Below, piece by piece: positions 1 to 11,071 of a stretch of DNA of 64,000 nt (the first letter of the stretch is position 1; each line of letters starts with the position of its first letter). Source of the DNA: Heliocidaris erythrogramma (Eukaryota; Echinodermata; Echinoidea; Camarodonta; Echinometridae). The stretch covers positions 6,940,873 through 7,004,872 of the forward strand of contig CM046853.1 of assembly GCA_025617745.1 (NCBI GenBank), in the 5' to 3' direction. The position numbers and the translations under genes were made by a program. The notes below the pieces were generated by a model. It ran no database searches. It was given only the letters and a program-made list of their open reading frames with translations, and was not told the origin of the DNA.

Positions 1-707
1 AATGTATCCTTGTAAAAATACGAATCAATCCTTATCAGGCCAAGTCTAATTAACATGGCTTTCAATGGTGTTCCTAGTCAATTCGATCAATAATTTAGAT
101 TGAAAAGTAATGGAAATGAAATAATATCGAATTACATATACATTGGGAATGTGGAATTTCATTTTTAAAAAAGTTGTAAATAATTCATTACAAATTTTGA
201 CCTAACTATATTGAACGACATTTTTGGCAAACAAATATTCTCTGTAACCCTTTTTGAAAAATGCTGTTCACGTAGAACGATATAATGTAACGGAGCGTCT
301 TTTTTAAGGAGTTCCTTCTTTTGCAAAATCCTTTCTTGCTTAATAAGATGATTTCATGAAGGCAATAGATAAACATACTTCTAAATGTTTTTCCATTTTA
401 AAAACATTAACATTCATTTACTCGATTAAAAGGGTATGTGGGTGATTTGGGTTTCATGTTTCGTAGGCGAGGGGATGGAATGTTACTTTAAATAATAATA
501 TTTGTTATATTGTAATACGTAAAGGATTCATTTTGCAATATGATGTTTGTTACTCTTATCGTTTGGACCTCTCCGTAAAATTAGGTTTGCTATAAAAGCA
601 GATCTATATGCTATAACCGTATTTAATTATAAGTGTTGGCATTTAGGTTATTAATGAATATGTCGTTGCTTTTATAGGAAAATGAATTCAAATCAAATCA
701 AACTAAC

Positions 708-802
708 CTCAAATGTACCGTTCTCAGTATCTGTCATGTCCCAAAGAGAGTATTCTGAATCACGGTCGCCATTCTCGTTGATTTTCACCTTTCCGTACAA
801 AC
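708..802 (-). CDS. Receptor guanylyl cyclase, internal exon 5 (ligand-binding domain)
   Basis: The 95-bp exon is bounded by a TTTTAG acceptor (next to 802) and a GTTAG donor (next to 708) on the minus strand. It takes up the single base left by exon 4 and ends on a codon boundary. The peptide contains the segment NENGDR followed by YSLWDMTD, the conserved 'xGDRxxDYSLWDM' signature near the C-terminal end of the ANF-receptor domain of natriuretic-peptide-type guanylyl cyclases. It would lie outside the cell, shortly before the membrane segment. The remaining exons (membrane helix, kinase-homology domain, cyclase) would lie to the left of position 1 and are not in the window. The reading is strong because motif, splice sites and phase all agree. 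Confidence 0.88.
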
Positions 803-1144
803 CTAAAATGAAATGAAATGAAATCTTTACACAGATCATTATGCTGAGGTGTTTTTATTTTTACCTATAATAAGTATTTAGAAATAACTAAGTCAGGTAC
901 AAAAACTGAAATAGATGTATAAATTTCAATTTGGTTGGGATCATTTTTATATCATTTTTCTTTCATCTTTATGAAGTACTTTAAAAAGCTTCTTCTTTTT
1001 TGTGATCTCTTGTCAAAGAGTGTGGAATCATATTGCCCCCCCCCCCCCCCGCCAGCATAGTACTCCCGTAGGAATCGAGAGAAAAACAAATATGCACAGA
1101 GAATATAAATACTAGTATCACAGAAATAACAACTGTTAATAGGT

Positions 1145-1505
1145 GTTATAAAACGGGTTCAAGAATGTAGCCATCCTGATCGGTCAAATAACACCATGTG
1201 ACCGTGCAAAAAAAAAGTGATAACACACGGCAAAAAGGCTCAAAACCACGGCTGAGCTGCGCGTACGCGTACCTCTGGTGCGTGTAAACTTAAAACGCAA
1301 TGAAATAGCGTAGTTTAATTGTCATTTTAGCGCAGGGATTACATGCGCGCACTGAAACGCGCATGACTTTTGTTGGCTGCGCTTCTGTGATGTCATCCAG
1401 GAAAGCAAATGGCAGCCTCCATGACTGCGACTCTTGGCGTTTGTATGGGGTTCGTAGCCATTTTTATAGACTTCATAATCATATTGCCGACCCGTTTTAT
1501 AAAAC
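1145..1505. mobile_element. Small inverted-repeat element (MITE-like) in intron 4
   Basis: Begins GTTATAAAACGGGTTC and ends GACCCGTTTTATAAAAC, imperfect inverted copies of each other, about 360 bp apart. The interior is unlike the flanks (CpG-rich, with cgcgtacgcgtac and atgcgcgcactg) and has no convincing ORF. The superfamily is not clear because I cannot read an unambiguous target duplication. Confidence 0.5.
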
Positions 1506-1673
1506 TATTAATACATGGTTGTGAGTTCGTGCATTAGTGCGATCTGGCAACACGCAGGTTTTTATCTTGGTGTCAAACACACTCGGCTTGAGCCTCGTGT
1601 GTATAGTACACCACGATAAAAACCTTTGTGTTGCCAGATCGCACCAACGCACTCCCAACCATGTATTAATAGT
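1506..1673. repeat. Near-perfect hairpin element
   Basis: The left arm from 1506 (TATTAATACATGGTTG...) is repeated in reverse complement up to 1673 (...CCAACCATGTATTAATA). Arms are about 65 bp with few mismatches and a short central loop. It directly adjoins the element at 1145-1505 and lies in the intron between receptor exons 4 and 5. Probably a foldback MITE. Confidence 0.7.
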
Positions 1674-1803
1674 ATAATAGCCCATATTCCGTGTCAGGGA
1701 ATTAGGATAAATCAGTCAACCTCCCTACCCCATCCCCACCACTAACACCCCCTTACGCACACACACTAGCGAAAGTTGAGACATAATCAGAAATAAAACT
1801 GAC

Positions 1804-1939
1804 CGTCAAATGTTCTATTCCACATTTTCTTGGTAACTGCATGTCCGTCGTACACATCACCTCCCTCTGCAATCGTTTCATTGATGGCCAGAGAATATAA
1901 GATCATCACATCATAGAACGCAGAGGCTAGAAAGATGTT
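1804..1939 (-). CDS. Receptor guanylyl cyclase, internal exon 4
   Basis: The 136-bp exon (45 codons plus one base) has an acceptor ending AACAG and a donor GTCAGT. It encodes a segment with FYDVMILYSLAINET, then EGGDVYDGH and KMWNRTFDG. This matches the family pattern 'AAFYDALLLYAxALNETLxEGGDxxDGxxITxxMWNRTFxG' of membrane guanylyl cyclases and natriuretic peptide receptors. It includes N-glycosylation sequons (NET, NRT). It continues exon 3 in phase 0 and passes phase 1 to exon 5. The intron to exon 5 holds two short inverted-repeat elements (1145-1505 and 1506-1673). Confidence 0.9.
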
Positions 1940-2601
1940 CTGTTATCAAAAATATATTTGGAAGAAGAAACAAAATCTATGAAACTTAAAAAGAGTTTAA
2001 AACCCGTCATTTCTTTTTTATTATACACATTTCATTTCCACATATATGACCAATGTAACAAGGTTAAGATTATATTTTATAATTACATATCTCGTGGAAA
2101 ATCCTTCATTTAAAGCTAACCTCTTATGCTAATGGTTCTACGGTCGAAAGATCCTGTAGAAAATATGCAACCGAAGTTGCCGAACATTCTTGTTATCAAT
2201 AAGATTTGAAAGGTGAGGCGTGTGATAAATTAAATATTCTAAATCAGACCGAAATGCTACCGCCGCTTGTGAATGCTGATCCGGACTTAGTGCAATTTTG
2301 CAGTATTTTATGGCCTCATGTGAGACTTTGGTAGAAGTGAGTTCTATTAAGCATTTATTATTTTTTTGGACCGAAAAACGAAAAAATAGATCGTTTTTTT
2401 TTCTTTTACAAGCAGATACCACAAAACAAAGGCATACTACATGAACAGAGCTTAATATCTTGATAGTGATTTTTGTTTTACATTCTTCTTTCACCTCCTC
2501 GACTCTAAATAAACAAATAAAGTCGATATAGCACGTTATCGACGTATCAGTCTACAAAGAGTGTTGAACTGGAAATAATTCTATTCAGTAGCTTCACCTA
2601 C

Positions 2602-2757
2602 CGAGCCATCTCCTGAATTGGTGATGTTGAAATCTCTCTTTTGCCTTTCAATGACATTCTGCTCAAAGGCGCGGTAAGCTTCTGATGTAGGCTCAAAGAC
2701 ACGGATGGTCATTACAGCTTGATAAGCGACCTTGGCCTCTGCATCGCGATCATCCCC
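2602..2757 (-). CDS. Receptor guanylyl cyclase, internal exon 3
   Basis: The 156-bp exon (52 codons, phase 0 at both ends) has acceptor CATCAG and donor GTAGGT. It encodes GDDRDAEAKVAYQAVM, then RVFEP, EAYRAFEQ and an NIT sequon. The 'D..D..A..AY.A.M.......P.S..Y..F...V' pattern is typical of the loop between the two halves of the guanylyl cyclase ligand-binding domain. It joins exon 2 (ending SWER) without breaking the frame. The family assignment rests on motif recall, not on a search. Confidence 0.87.
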
Positions 2758-3375
2758 CTGATGAGATCAGAGAATACAAACATCAAGAGGGAAGAGGGGA
2801 AAGTACAAGAAAAGAAGGTAGAAGAGATAAGGAAGCATTAAGAAGAAATAAGAGGAGTGGGAGTATCATGATTAAAGAGGAGATGGAAGAAGAAGAGGTA
2901 AGACGTAGAAAGAGGTTGATGAGAAACATACTGAAGAGTGAACGACGTATGGATGCGACGAATAAATATAAGATCATCAGCTACAGTTTACCCCAGATCC
3001 AACGGTAATGTCTTTTTTAGATGAAGGTTTGTATCCTCATTCACTGTACATATAAATAAAAAATATAAACATATAAATATCACACTATGTGAAACCTAGT
3101 TATGAGGATCATAATCGCTTACCACTCACTATCTAGCTGAATAAACATCTACGGTAGATGTTAAAATGTTCTAATCAAAATTTCCATTCAAGTGAAAACT
3201 TCAGCAAAAGTGGAATGTTTGGAAATCCCTTTTAGATGATTATGATAACCAAACCTATAAAAAAATAAAATGTCTAAATTAAGGTCGAGTGAACATTTCT
3301 TTGTGATAAAGCGCATACGACTTAGAATTCTAACGATTGACATTCAAATCACTTTAGATTGTATGGATCACTTAC

Positions 3376-3521
3376 ACGCTCCCATGAGTCGTCCCCAAAC
3401 AATTGTTGATCTCGAAACGGGATGATGTTGATGAAGGCATAGTCTCCATTGATAAGATCTAAATCATACGCGTGAAGCATGATCTCACGTAAGGTGTCGC
3501 CATCAACAGCCATGAAGATAA
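3376..3521 (-). CDS. Receptor guanylyl cyclase, common exon 2
   Basis: The 146-bp exon (two bases plus 48 codons) has acceptor ATACAG and a strong donor GTAAGTG. It reads (x)IFMAVDGDTLREIM, then AYDLDLINGDYAFINI, then FGDDSWER. This corresponds to the start of the second lobe of the ANF-receptor domain ('..VDGxxxRxIxLxAxxLGxxNGxYVFI...'). Its first two bases (TT) complete a codon begun by the single last base of exon 1: the first exon at 5305-5986 gives ATT (Ile), and those at 13600 and 17223 give GTT (Val). All intact first-exon copies are therefore phase-compatible with this acceptor, and no other copy of it is visible in the window. Confidence 0.9.
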
Positions 3522-3734
3522 CTGTATAAGTGATTAGAGGTGCGTAAGGGTGAGTTGGGTGAGTGTGTGTATTTGTGAGAAGTGGATGAATGAGAAATTG
3601 GAAGAAAATGAAAAAAAAAATCGCATTTATACTTGGTGTTTCAAAAAAAGGAAACCCGATTTTGAAAATTTCCTACAGGTGGACTATATATTTTCCAGCG
3701 TTTTCATATCATATGAAAAAATAATTAATTTTCT

Positions 3735-4032
3735 TTCCAATGGTAACTTGTTTAAGTTTCCAGGGTCACGCATCGATGAACACCATTGTCTTCAAAATTT
3801 TGTGCAAAATTCCAGTTGGTTCACTTATAATATAAGATCTCATTAACACAAATTTGAAAAAGACACAACGAGAATTGGAGCACCCAGGCCATTAATAAAA
3901 GACATCTTCTTAACATCATACCTATTGTGTTTTACAAGAAAGTTAACCAACTAGATTTTTGAACAACATTTTGAAGACAATAGTGTTCAGTGATGCATGA
4001 CCCTGAAAACCTAAACAAGTTACCATTGGAAT
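3735..4032. repeat. Inverted repeat in intron 1
   Basis: Sequence from about 3735 (TTTCCAATGGTAACTTG, then AGTTTCCAGGGTCA) recurs in reverse complement ending at about 4032. Arms are about 88 bp, separated by about 120 bp. It lies in the intron between first exon 1a and exon 2. The open frame reading through it (3550-3846) has no family resemblance. Confidence 0.65.
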
Positions 4033-4160
4033 GATTATGAACTACTCTTTCCTATGGTATGGATTTCATTTTTAGTTAAAATATTGTTAATTCCTTTTTT
4101 TTAACGCCCAGTAGAATAAGAATACAAATTCATAATCGTAAACATACACCCATCAATATA

Positions 4161-4745
4161 AAAGAAAGTGGACACTCTTTATAGTTTAAAATTTTCATAT
4201 TAACAGTCGATAAACTATAATATCAAAAATACATATCAAATTAAAGAAATATCAGTACTTTACCAACATCAATAAAGATCAAATTTTGAACTTTCACGCT
4301 TGGATTAGCACATTCATTTAACCGCTAGAAAGTCTGATTAAGAAAATTGCAAAAATAGAGCAAGTAGGCATGCAAATGTTAATGAACATGTGCATCTGTA
4401 AGACATTCTTGTTCAACAGTGAAAACAAAGAATGAGAAACAAAGAGGATTGAGCTCTGAATGTCAACTGTAGTTCAGGACTGCATGGTTTTGACAAGCAA
4501 ATTCGTTTCTCGTGATTGTTTTTCATTGTTTTAATTTTGACTCTACAAGACATGCAAGATGGAAATGTATTTGAAAGGCCAGATGCCCCATTTGTTGTAA
4601 TTTTCGTTCAGAGACTCATTTATTGTTAAATGGCTATGCTGACTCATCATTCATCTTAAAGAGGATTAAGTTATGTTTATTCATTTATTATATTAGATAT
4701 TTATTTGAAAAACCTAACTCTAAAGAGTGTCCACTTTCGTTCTTT
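4161..4745. mobile_element. Non-coding DNA element with about 20-bp terminal inverted repeats
   Basis: The left end AAAGAAAGTGGACACTCTTTA (4161-4181) is matched in reverse by TAAAGAGTGTCCACTTTC (4721-4738) and the following bases. No transposase reading frame is present between them. The termini could belong to a Tc1/mariner-like MITE, but that is a guess. Confidence 0.5.
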
Positions 4746-5304
4746 TTCTTTTTGCTAAGTGTATTTTAAAATAATCCTCAATATCACAAGTTAGCTTTCA
4801 AGATTAGGATTGTACAACACACATGACACAGTTGGCAAATACGAATGCTTCCGATTATTCGATTGGCAATGCTTGATTATAACAGTAAACTACCAAATGA
4901 AAGAAACATATTCATACTTTCTCTCTCTCTTTCTCTCTCCAGTTTTCGTCCCTCTTTCTCACACTCCCTTTGCTGTTGTGTATCATCAGGAACTCCTGGT
5001 TAAATGAAAGACCTCTAAAGGTTTGTCTTATCTTGCAGCTCCAATTATATTTGAATTTATTTCCTTTATTTTATATTTCAAATTGACCTTATGCAATGTG
5101 CATTTCAATTCAGAATTAAATGTGAATTGAGTGAAACAAATGAACTGTGCAGACACCAGAAGAAACAATAGAAAGCAAATTAATTACTTTTCTATCCCTA
5201 CAGGCATCGAGAATTAAATAACAATTGAATTTTTAAAAATGAAAAGAAATTCTAAATGGAAATTTCCATACACGAGAATAAACAGAAGAAAGCTCATTAA
5301 TTAC

Positions 5305-5986
5305 TTCTCCCCTCTCTACAAGCATTGAGAAGTGCCGATTTCTTATCAGGGTACGTCCTAATTGAGACATCATGGTAATCAAACTCTACGCGGTCAAGTT
5401 CTTCTTTTACAGCTCCTTCAATGAGCGACCAGTAGTTCGAACCCCCAGTCCACATCGCCGATACCACACCCCATCTAAAATGCCGAAAGACTTCCAAAGT
5501 AGCGTAAGCGTATCCGCTAGCAATCATGTAAGTGGTTCGAGTTAAGGTGCTGTAGATGGCCTCGTTTTCAAGGGCTCTGCTAGTCGCTAGACCTGAGAAG
5601 ACTGGGATGTCCCAAACAGCAGCCAACTCGGCCACACTGTACATATTTCCACTGCAGGGCGGACCCATGATTGCAGCAAGAGGACGTTTGAAATAGGTGT
5701 CGGCAACTATGGAGGCGGCGTGACGCTCACCAACAAAACACCTGATGGTTGCATGCTCCAGGGTGAGCGAAAAATTTACATATTCACCCTCTGAAACCCT
5801 GTGATGAATCTCTTCAACAGCTATGTCTATAGCTGGAGAATTATACTGATAGCTGAATGTTGAAAAAGTCCCATGGATCATTAGAAGATATAAATCAGTA
5901 GAGGTTGAAATACCAGTTGTTGTCATACAGTTGAATAATGGAATCATTAGAGAGAAGAGAGCAGAGCCAATCAGTTTCCCCTCCAT
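5305..5986 (-). CDS. Receptor guanylyl cyclase, first exon copy 1a (signal peptide and N-terminal ligand-binding lobe)
   Basis: ATG at 5986; open for 227 codons plus one base, then a GTAATT donor. The open frame runs past the donor to a stop, as expected for an exon. Residues 1 to about 25 form a hydrophobic signal peptide. The rest is an ANF-receptor first lobe: PAIDIAVEEIHHRV (51-64), an NFS sequon (71-73), Cys83, GPPC (108-111), VAELAAVWDIPVFSG (118-132), TLTR (147-150) and FRW (170-172). In the family the GPxC and TLTR motifs lie in the fold of the extracellular ligand-binding domain. Splicing to exon 2 (3521) is in phase and gives an I-IFMAVDG junction. The ligand cannot be deduced. Confidence 0.88.
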
Positions 5987-6239
5987 TACTTTGAAGATTT
6001 AATTCAGTCGTTAAACTGATCATTTCCTCTCAACTGTGCCAGATTGATTCCTTGACCGTTTTTTACTTCTTTTCCCGGCAAATTATTCGATGGAAATGTT
6101 TTTACCCTGATGGCTTTTGAAAAGAAATGAAAGACCAAACCATTTCTGTCTGCCACTGGGTTCGGATGCTTCTGGTATGCTGATCGTTTTTCTGACTGCT
6201 TGCAAGCCCAGGCGGTTGGCAAATAATTCAATTTGATTA

Positions 6240-6362
6240 CCCCTTACTAAGGTCCTAGACATCTGATTGGTTCAAACCAATGAGGTTAATTTTTATTAAG
6301 ACCGGAGCGTCTCATGAGACATACATGCTTTTACCTTATTCATGTGGAAGTGTGTACGTGTG

Positions 6363-6394
<32 letters not shown>

Positions 6395-9380
6395 GCGTAA
6401 AAGATAAAATCGAAATAGGAGGAGCGTTGACTTCTGCTATCAGACAAATATTGTCACATGCCAAGAAATACACTTTAAAGAAACTCTTTGATGATTTTAA
6501 AAAAAATACAATTTATGAGTCGGATTGTAATTATATCATTTTTAATATGAAGATTTTGTAACAGGTCCAGGCGTAATTTGTAAGTAGAGCAAATGGTCCT
6601 GTAGAAAAGTACATATGTGATGATATACTGAAAATATATTTATACAGAAATGGTTTACGTCAAAGAATAGAATATAGATCGAGAAAAATTACCTTGGCTT
6701 ACATGATTCGGTTATGAAACATCGCGGTAATATGAAAAAATGTTGTTAAACTGACATTAAAAAATGACTTGGAGCTCATAACAAGATTCACATTCACATT
6801 CAGACTGCCTCCTCTGGCATGAGGCAAATAAATGTACGATATGAACCATTTAGGAATAACATTCACCAATCAAAATATAGATTGCAAAATTAAAATGCAG
6901 TCGATTGGAAAGAAATGCAATGAGAAAAATTGAGAAGAGGACAATAAGAACCTCATCGCATGAATAGCAGAGGAGAGCAGATGAGAGAGGTAGTGAAAAA
7001 AGGGTGCTTTAAAAGCAATATTCAGGAAAATATTAATTTCAAAGCGGCAAGGTCAGCTAGGGAAGATGGAGAGATGTGATATAAGATTGGGTCGATACAT
7101 GCACATTTTGAACAGCAGAAGCTAAACATGATATATTGACATTATACCCCTTCCCCCCCCCCCCCCCCCCCCTTGCTTAAGAAATGTAACTTTTAGCATT
7201 TGTAATTTCAAATAAAATAGTTTAGAAAAGGTCGATTAAATGAATGAAACAAAATGTGGAATTGATCATCTTAAATTTCTGGCAACATAAAAGAAAGTGA
7301 TGGCTGTGATAAAGGCAGCTTTGACTCTAAGATTTAATAAAATAGGCTAATTTAGCTCATCGGTTCATTATGATAATCCTGAACTACAAGCATAATGGGG
7401 AAAGAATTGCACAACATCAGGGTAATAATGGTTTTGACCAACTTTTAGTAATTTAATGTTAATCTGATATTATTGTGTATCCAATATTTTGTCAAATTAT
7501 GATAATGTCGTACAACAAAGTGGCCAGAGCATTACATATACTGGGTATGTATTATTATAATTTAATAGTAGCCTTCATCATGAACAAATTTTGCCCAATA
7601 CTTTTGGCATTATGCAATGCGTGAATCGTTGATTTCAATTGCACAAGGTTCCAAACATTATTAGCATCGAATTCTCCTCAAAAGAAACAAAGTTAATATT
7701 TTATGTTGTTATGAACAATTTATGTATAATAACTACAATTTACTTATTGTTCCTATATTCCAGATGAATTTGTGCGAAACAAGAATTTTGTTTTTCTCAT
7801 TTGGACCAAATCAGCAAATACAACATAACTAAAACATTAAAGATGTTACATCAGGGTTAACATCACTATTCTGAAACCGCGGGGGAGTAAGCAAAGTTAT
7901 AAACCAGTTTTTATTCCCAAACGGAACATGACAAGGGTTGAAACTATCAATTAAAAGGTCTTATAATCTGAGTTTGATACTTTGTGACCATCCTCTGCCT
8001 TGTTAATTATTCATTCAACCATTCAACTTTGAGACTATACGCATTATCTGAACATTAGTAAAGAACACCTCTGGTTTTACCCCTTCTCATATTATTACAG
8101 CATAATGACTGATGCATTTCACTTTCTTCTTGGCATTCATCCTGTCCTTGATACGAGAGCCATGTATCCTTTCTCAGCTCACTCTTGCAAAAATGTCAAC
8201 AGCGGACTCTATTTTGTTTGCTTACCACTTAGTCCAGAGGGAATGTAATATAACTGCCGGATGATGATAAATTACACGTTTCTTCAACAGACACCACTTC
8301 AGAATGTGTCACAATTAGCAGTATACCGAGTATAAGATCCATGGCCAAGAAAATTACAGTACATCGTACATGCATTGTATCATCAGACTATTTCCCTAAC
8401 CTAAATTTGCACACTGCCCTCTCGGCTGCCGAAATAACTTTAGTGAAACATGAAAAATCTTCATAGGAATACATTACCCCCATACTTTATTTTTGGTAAC
8501 GATTTTGTGAATATTTCATGTTTCATGATGCAAAGTACTCGGTCCATAAAATTAACGTCATAGATTACCGTACCTGTTATACCATTTACGTAATGCAATT
8601 TTTTAGGGTTAACAATTTCGGTCTCCGGAGCTTAGTAGCGGTGCAATAAAATAACTAAATTATTAGATCTAATTGAAGGAGGAAATAAGTTTCTAAATAT
8701 TAAGTAATTGCAAAATATTAAATTTGTTTTCTAATACTTGCTGTTCTTGAGCTCTACAGACATTTAGTGTCACTGTGGGCATTTCAGAAATAATTATTCT
8801 CCCATTCTTTTGTCTGGGTTGATTTCACAGAATGGTTGATGTTCTACTTGACAGTTTTACCCAAATTTTGGTTGGTAGACTGAAGTGCATCCCCAACTTA
8901 AGTCTAGAGAGGATTCCCCTTCTCGCATTTAATCAATAATGTTATGGATACATCACTGTTACAATGAACAGTAAAATCTAGATTTATGGATACTTACTTA
9001 ACTTTATGCAAATAAGTTATAAGACGCACGTCTCATACGTTTGGAAAGACATATTCAGTTGCCAAGGGACACCGAATTATGCATGGAGATCTGAAAAATA
9101 CTATTATTTGAAAGCAAAATCATCATTTTGGGATATCAAACAATGTGCAAACAAATTCATTTTATGGTCTTTGAGATTAATTGTGACTGCAATATAGCAC
9201 GCGTTTATGGCATAACATAATAACCACTTCGACGCTATTGGTACTCAACAAAAAATCGGGGCATGCTATTTCAGTGCAGCCATGTTCTAGTGTCAATTTA
9301 ACTTGGTGAAGTAAGTGTCATTACACATGATCATTGAAAATTGTCTAGCAATTAGTGTGTCCAGTGAAGAAACTGTACGA
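6240..9380. other. Non-coding stretch between first-exon copies 1a and 1psi
   Basis: About 3.1 kb of AT-rich sequence. It holds a G run of about 30 bp (6364-6393) and a C run (about 7147-7172). I found no exon, no copy of receptor exons 2-5 and no recognisable transposon protein. Any promoter of copy 1a should lie just to the right of 5986, but I see no clear core-promoter motif. Confidence 0.5.
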
Positions 9381-9388
9381 CTTTATGT

Positions 9389-9700
9389 CAGGGGCGAATC
9401 CAGGATTTAGTATAAGGGGGGGGGCACACAAATGCAGGTTTGTCAACTTTTGTAAAAGGTAGACCCGTATTTTTTGGTCTTGCCAGCTCTCCAAAAAAAA
9501 AAAATTTCGCCAGACTTCCAAAATTCGCTCAGTGTGGGTGGGGGGGGGGGAGGATATGGGCATGGGGGTCAAGTTTCCCTCCATAATTCTCTGACAAGCC
9601 AAAAAAAAAGAAAGAAAAAAAAAGGTTTTCGTTCTAAAAGGGTGGCACAATGCATATTTTTCGTCCAAAGGGGGGGGGGGCACTTCCGGATCCGCCACTG
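9389..9700. mobile_element. hAT-type MITE with 8-bp target duplication
   Basis: The element starts CAGGGGCGAATCCAGG and ends CCGGATCCGCCACTG, typical hAT-style CAG...CTG inverted termini. It is flanked on both sides by the identical 8-mer ctttatgt (9381-9388 and 9701-9708). The 312-bp interior is non-coding and holds several G and A runs. A related interior lies in the foldback element around 18.65-18.90 kb. Confidence 0.85.
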
Positions 9701-10412
9701 CTTTATGTCACCATAACTTTACCATTAATCAAATACACAAGTTCTTTCATACTTTAAAAACCATGCTTTTCAGACGCAAATTTGCAGATGGGGATACGTA
9801 TAAAGTTTGACGTTGGAAACTAAAACAGCCGTCTACATGCATACACATGCTTTCTTAACAGTCAGGTAACATGAACCATGCAGCCTTTTCAATATTAAAT
9901 TGAACACCCATGCCTAGCAATTAGTTAATACAGCTAAGAGTAGACCATTAATGGGCTAGAAAGCAAATTTTGTTGTTGTTGTTGTTTCCAGATCAAAAGG
10001 AATTAACAAAAAATGAAAAATATGCTAATCGAATCTCGTGCATTTGATAAACATTGAATGATCTTTTCCAGCGATATATTCGTAACCTCAATTAGGATTA
10101 TAAGTCACATATCTGGCTTTCAAAAGGGACTTAGCAAATAGCTAATTACAAAATTAATAAAACTTCATAATAATGTTAATAATATTGTACGCTTGTGTTG
10201 CTGCAAATTGTTTTCAGTCACATGAGATCTTTTTATGTTTCTGCAAATCAGATTAATCATCTCGAGGCGTACACCAGTTTGAGCCATTGGCTGGATATTT
10301 TTTTTATTTTAGCATGAAACAATGTGCATTCATCTGGAATTCTTAAAGGTAGGATCGTTGTCTCTAAACAGGATCTGTGTCTACAGTGAAATCGCTTTTG
10401 TTTTCAACCTAC

Positions 10413-11071
10413 CTCTCGTAGCTGTTATAGCGCTTTCCAGAGCTAACTTCGTGCTCTCAAAGTTTGGTATTATGATCTCCCGATAGGTGACTCCGATCTC
10501 GTTGAAACGTCTTTTACCGGCAGAAACACGAACACCCTGATACCGCGTTCCTAACCATAACCATGCCGCTGTTCTCCATTAGAACTGACTCACAAGTGAC
10601 CCGGCGGCAAGACCGTATCCCTCACCTAATACCATCGTAGATCTCGTCAACGTTGTGAAGATTTGTTTTTCCCAAACTGCTATTGAACTGGTCAGTCCCG
10701 ACAACACATGAATGTCTCATACGGCAACGCATCTTATTAAATCGCTACAAGAGGGTCCAAGAAATGCAGCAACTCGGTCTTCAGCATCCTGGTCATGCAT
10801 GGCTGTAGTACTCTTCTGCCGTAATGGCTCCAGCGGTTCGAGCGTAGTGACAAAGACTGATATGACTGTGTATGTGTACAGAAATATTATTGTATTCATG
10901 ATCATTGACGCTGGATGGTGGATCTCTTCCATGGCCAGTTCCACTGCAGGAGTGATGTTAGAGGCACTAACTTGAGGAATGACACCGTAGATGGCATGGA
11001 TATCAAGTTGGTTTTACGAAAGGAAAAAGACAGATAGTGAAGAACAGCACTAAAGTGGCATATTGCTGCAT
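10413..11071 (-). pseudogene. Broken first-exon copy of the receptor guanylyl cyclase (1psi)
   Basis: Closely related in DNA to the copy at 13600-14251 along its whole length. It keeps an ATG at 11071 with a hydrophobic leader, the 'SASNI.PA.ELA.EEIH' stretch, a GPSC motif, a TLTR motif and a GTAGGT donor (adjacent to 10413). The frame is broken more than once. A deletion follows the leader, which runs into TGA. Further shifts lie between the EEIH region and GPSC, and around the 'WNIP' segment, where the paralogue's codons are partly lost. Only a 75-codon stretch (10717-10944) stays open. It is best read as a decayed duplicate of the 13.6-kb exon. The preserved donor suggests fairly recent inactivation. 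Confidence 0.82.

Noticed and set aside
2138-2494. Minus-strand 118-codon open frame in the intron between receptor exons 3 and 4
   Set aside because: No family-like motif, lies between well-supported exons, composition like the intron.
6004-6231. 75-codon minus-strand frame just upstream of first exon 1a
   Set aside because: Not homologous to the other copies' upstream regions; at most part of a 5' UTR.
6280-6561. Plus-strand frame with a glycine run
   Set aside because: The glycine run is just the poly-G tract; no recognisable domain.
9345-9716. Open frames on both strands
   Set aside because: They lie inside the hAT MITE 9389-9700 and arise from its G, C and A runs.
10717-10975. Plus-strand 87-codon frame overlapping the broken first exon
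   Set aside because: Antisense shadow of the decayed receptor exon.
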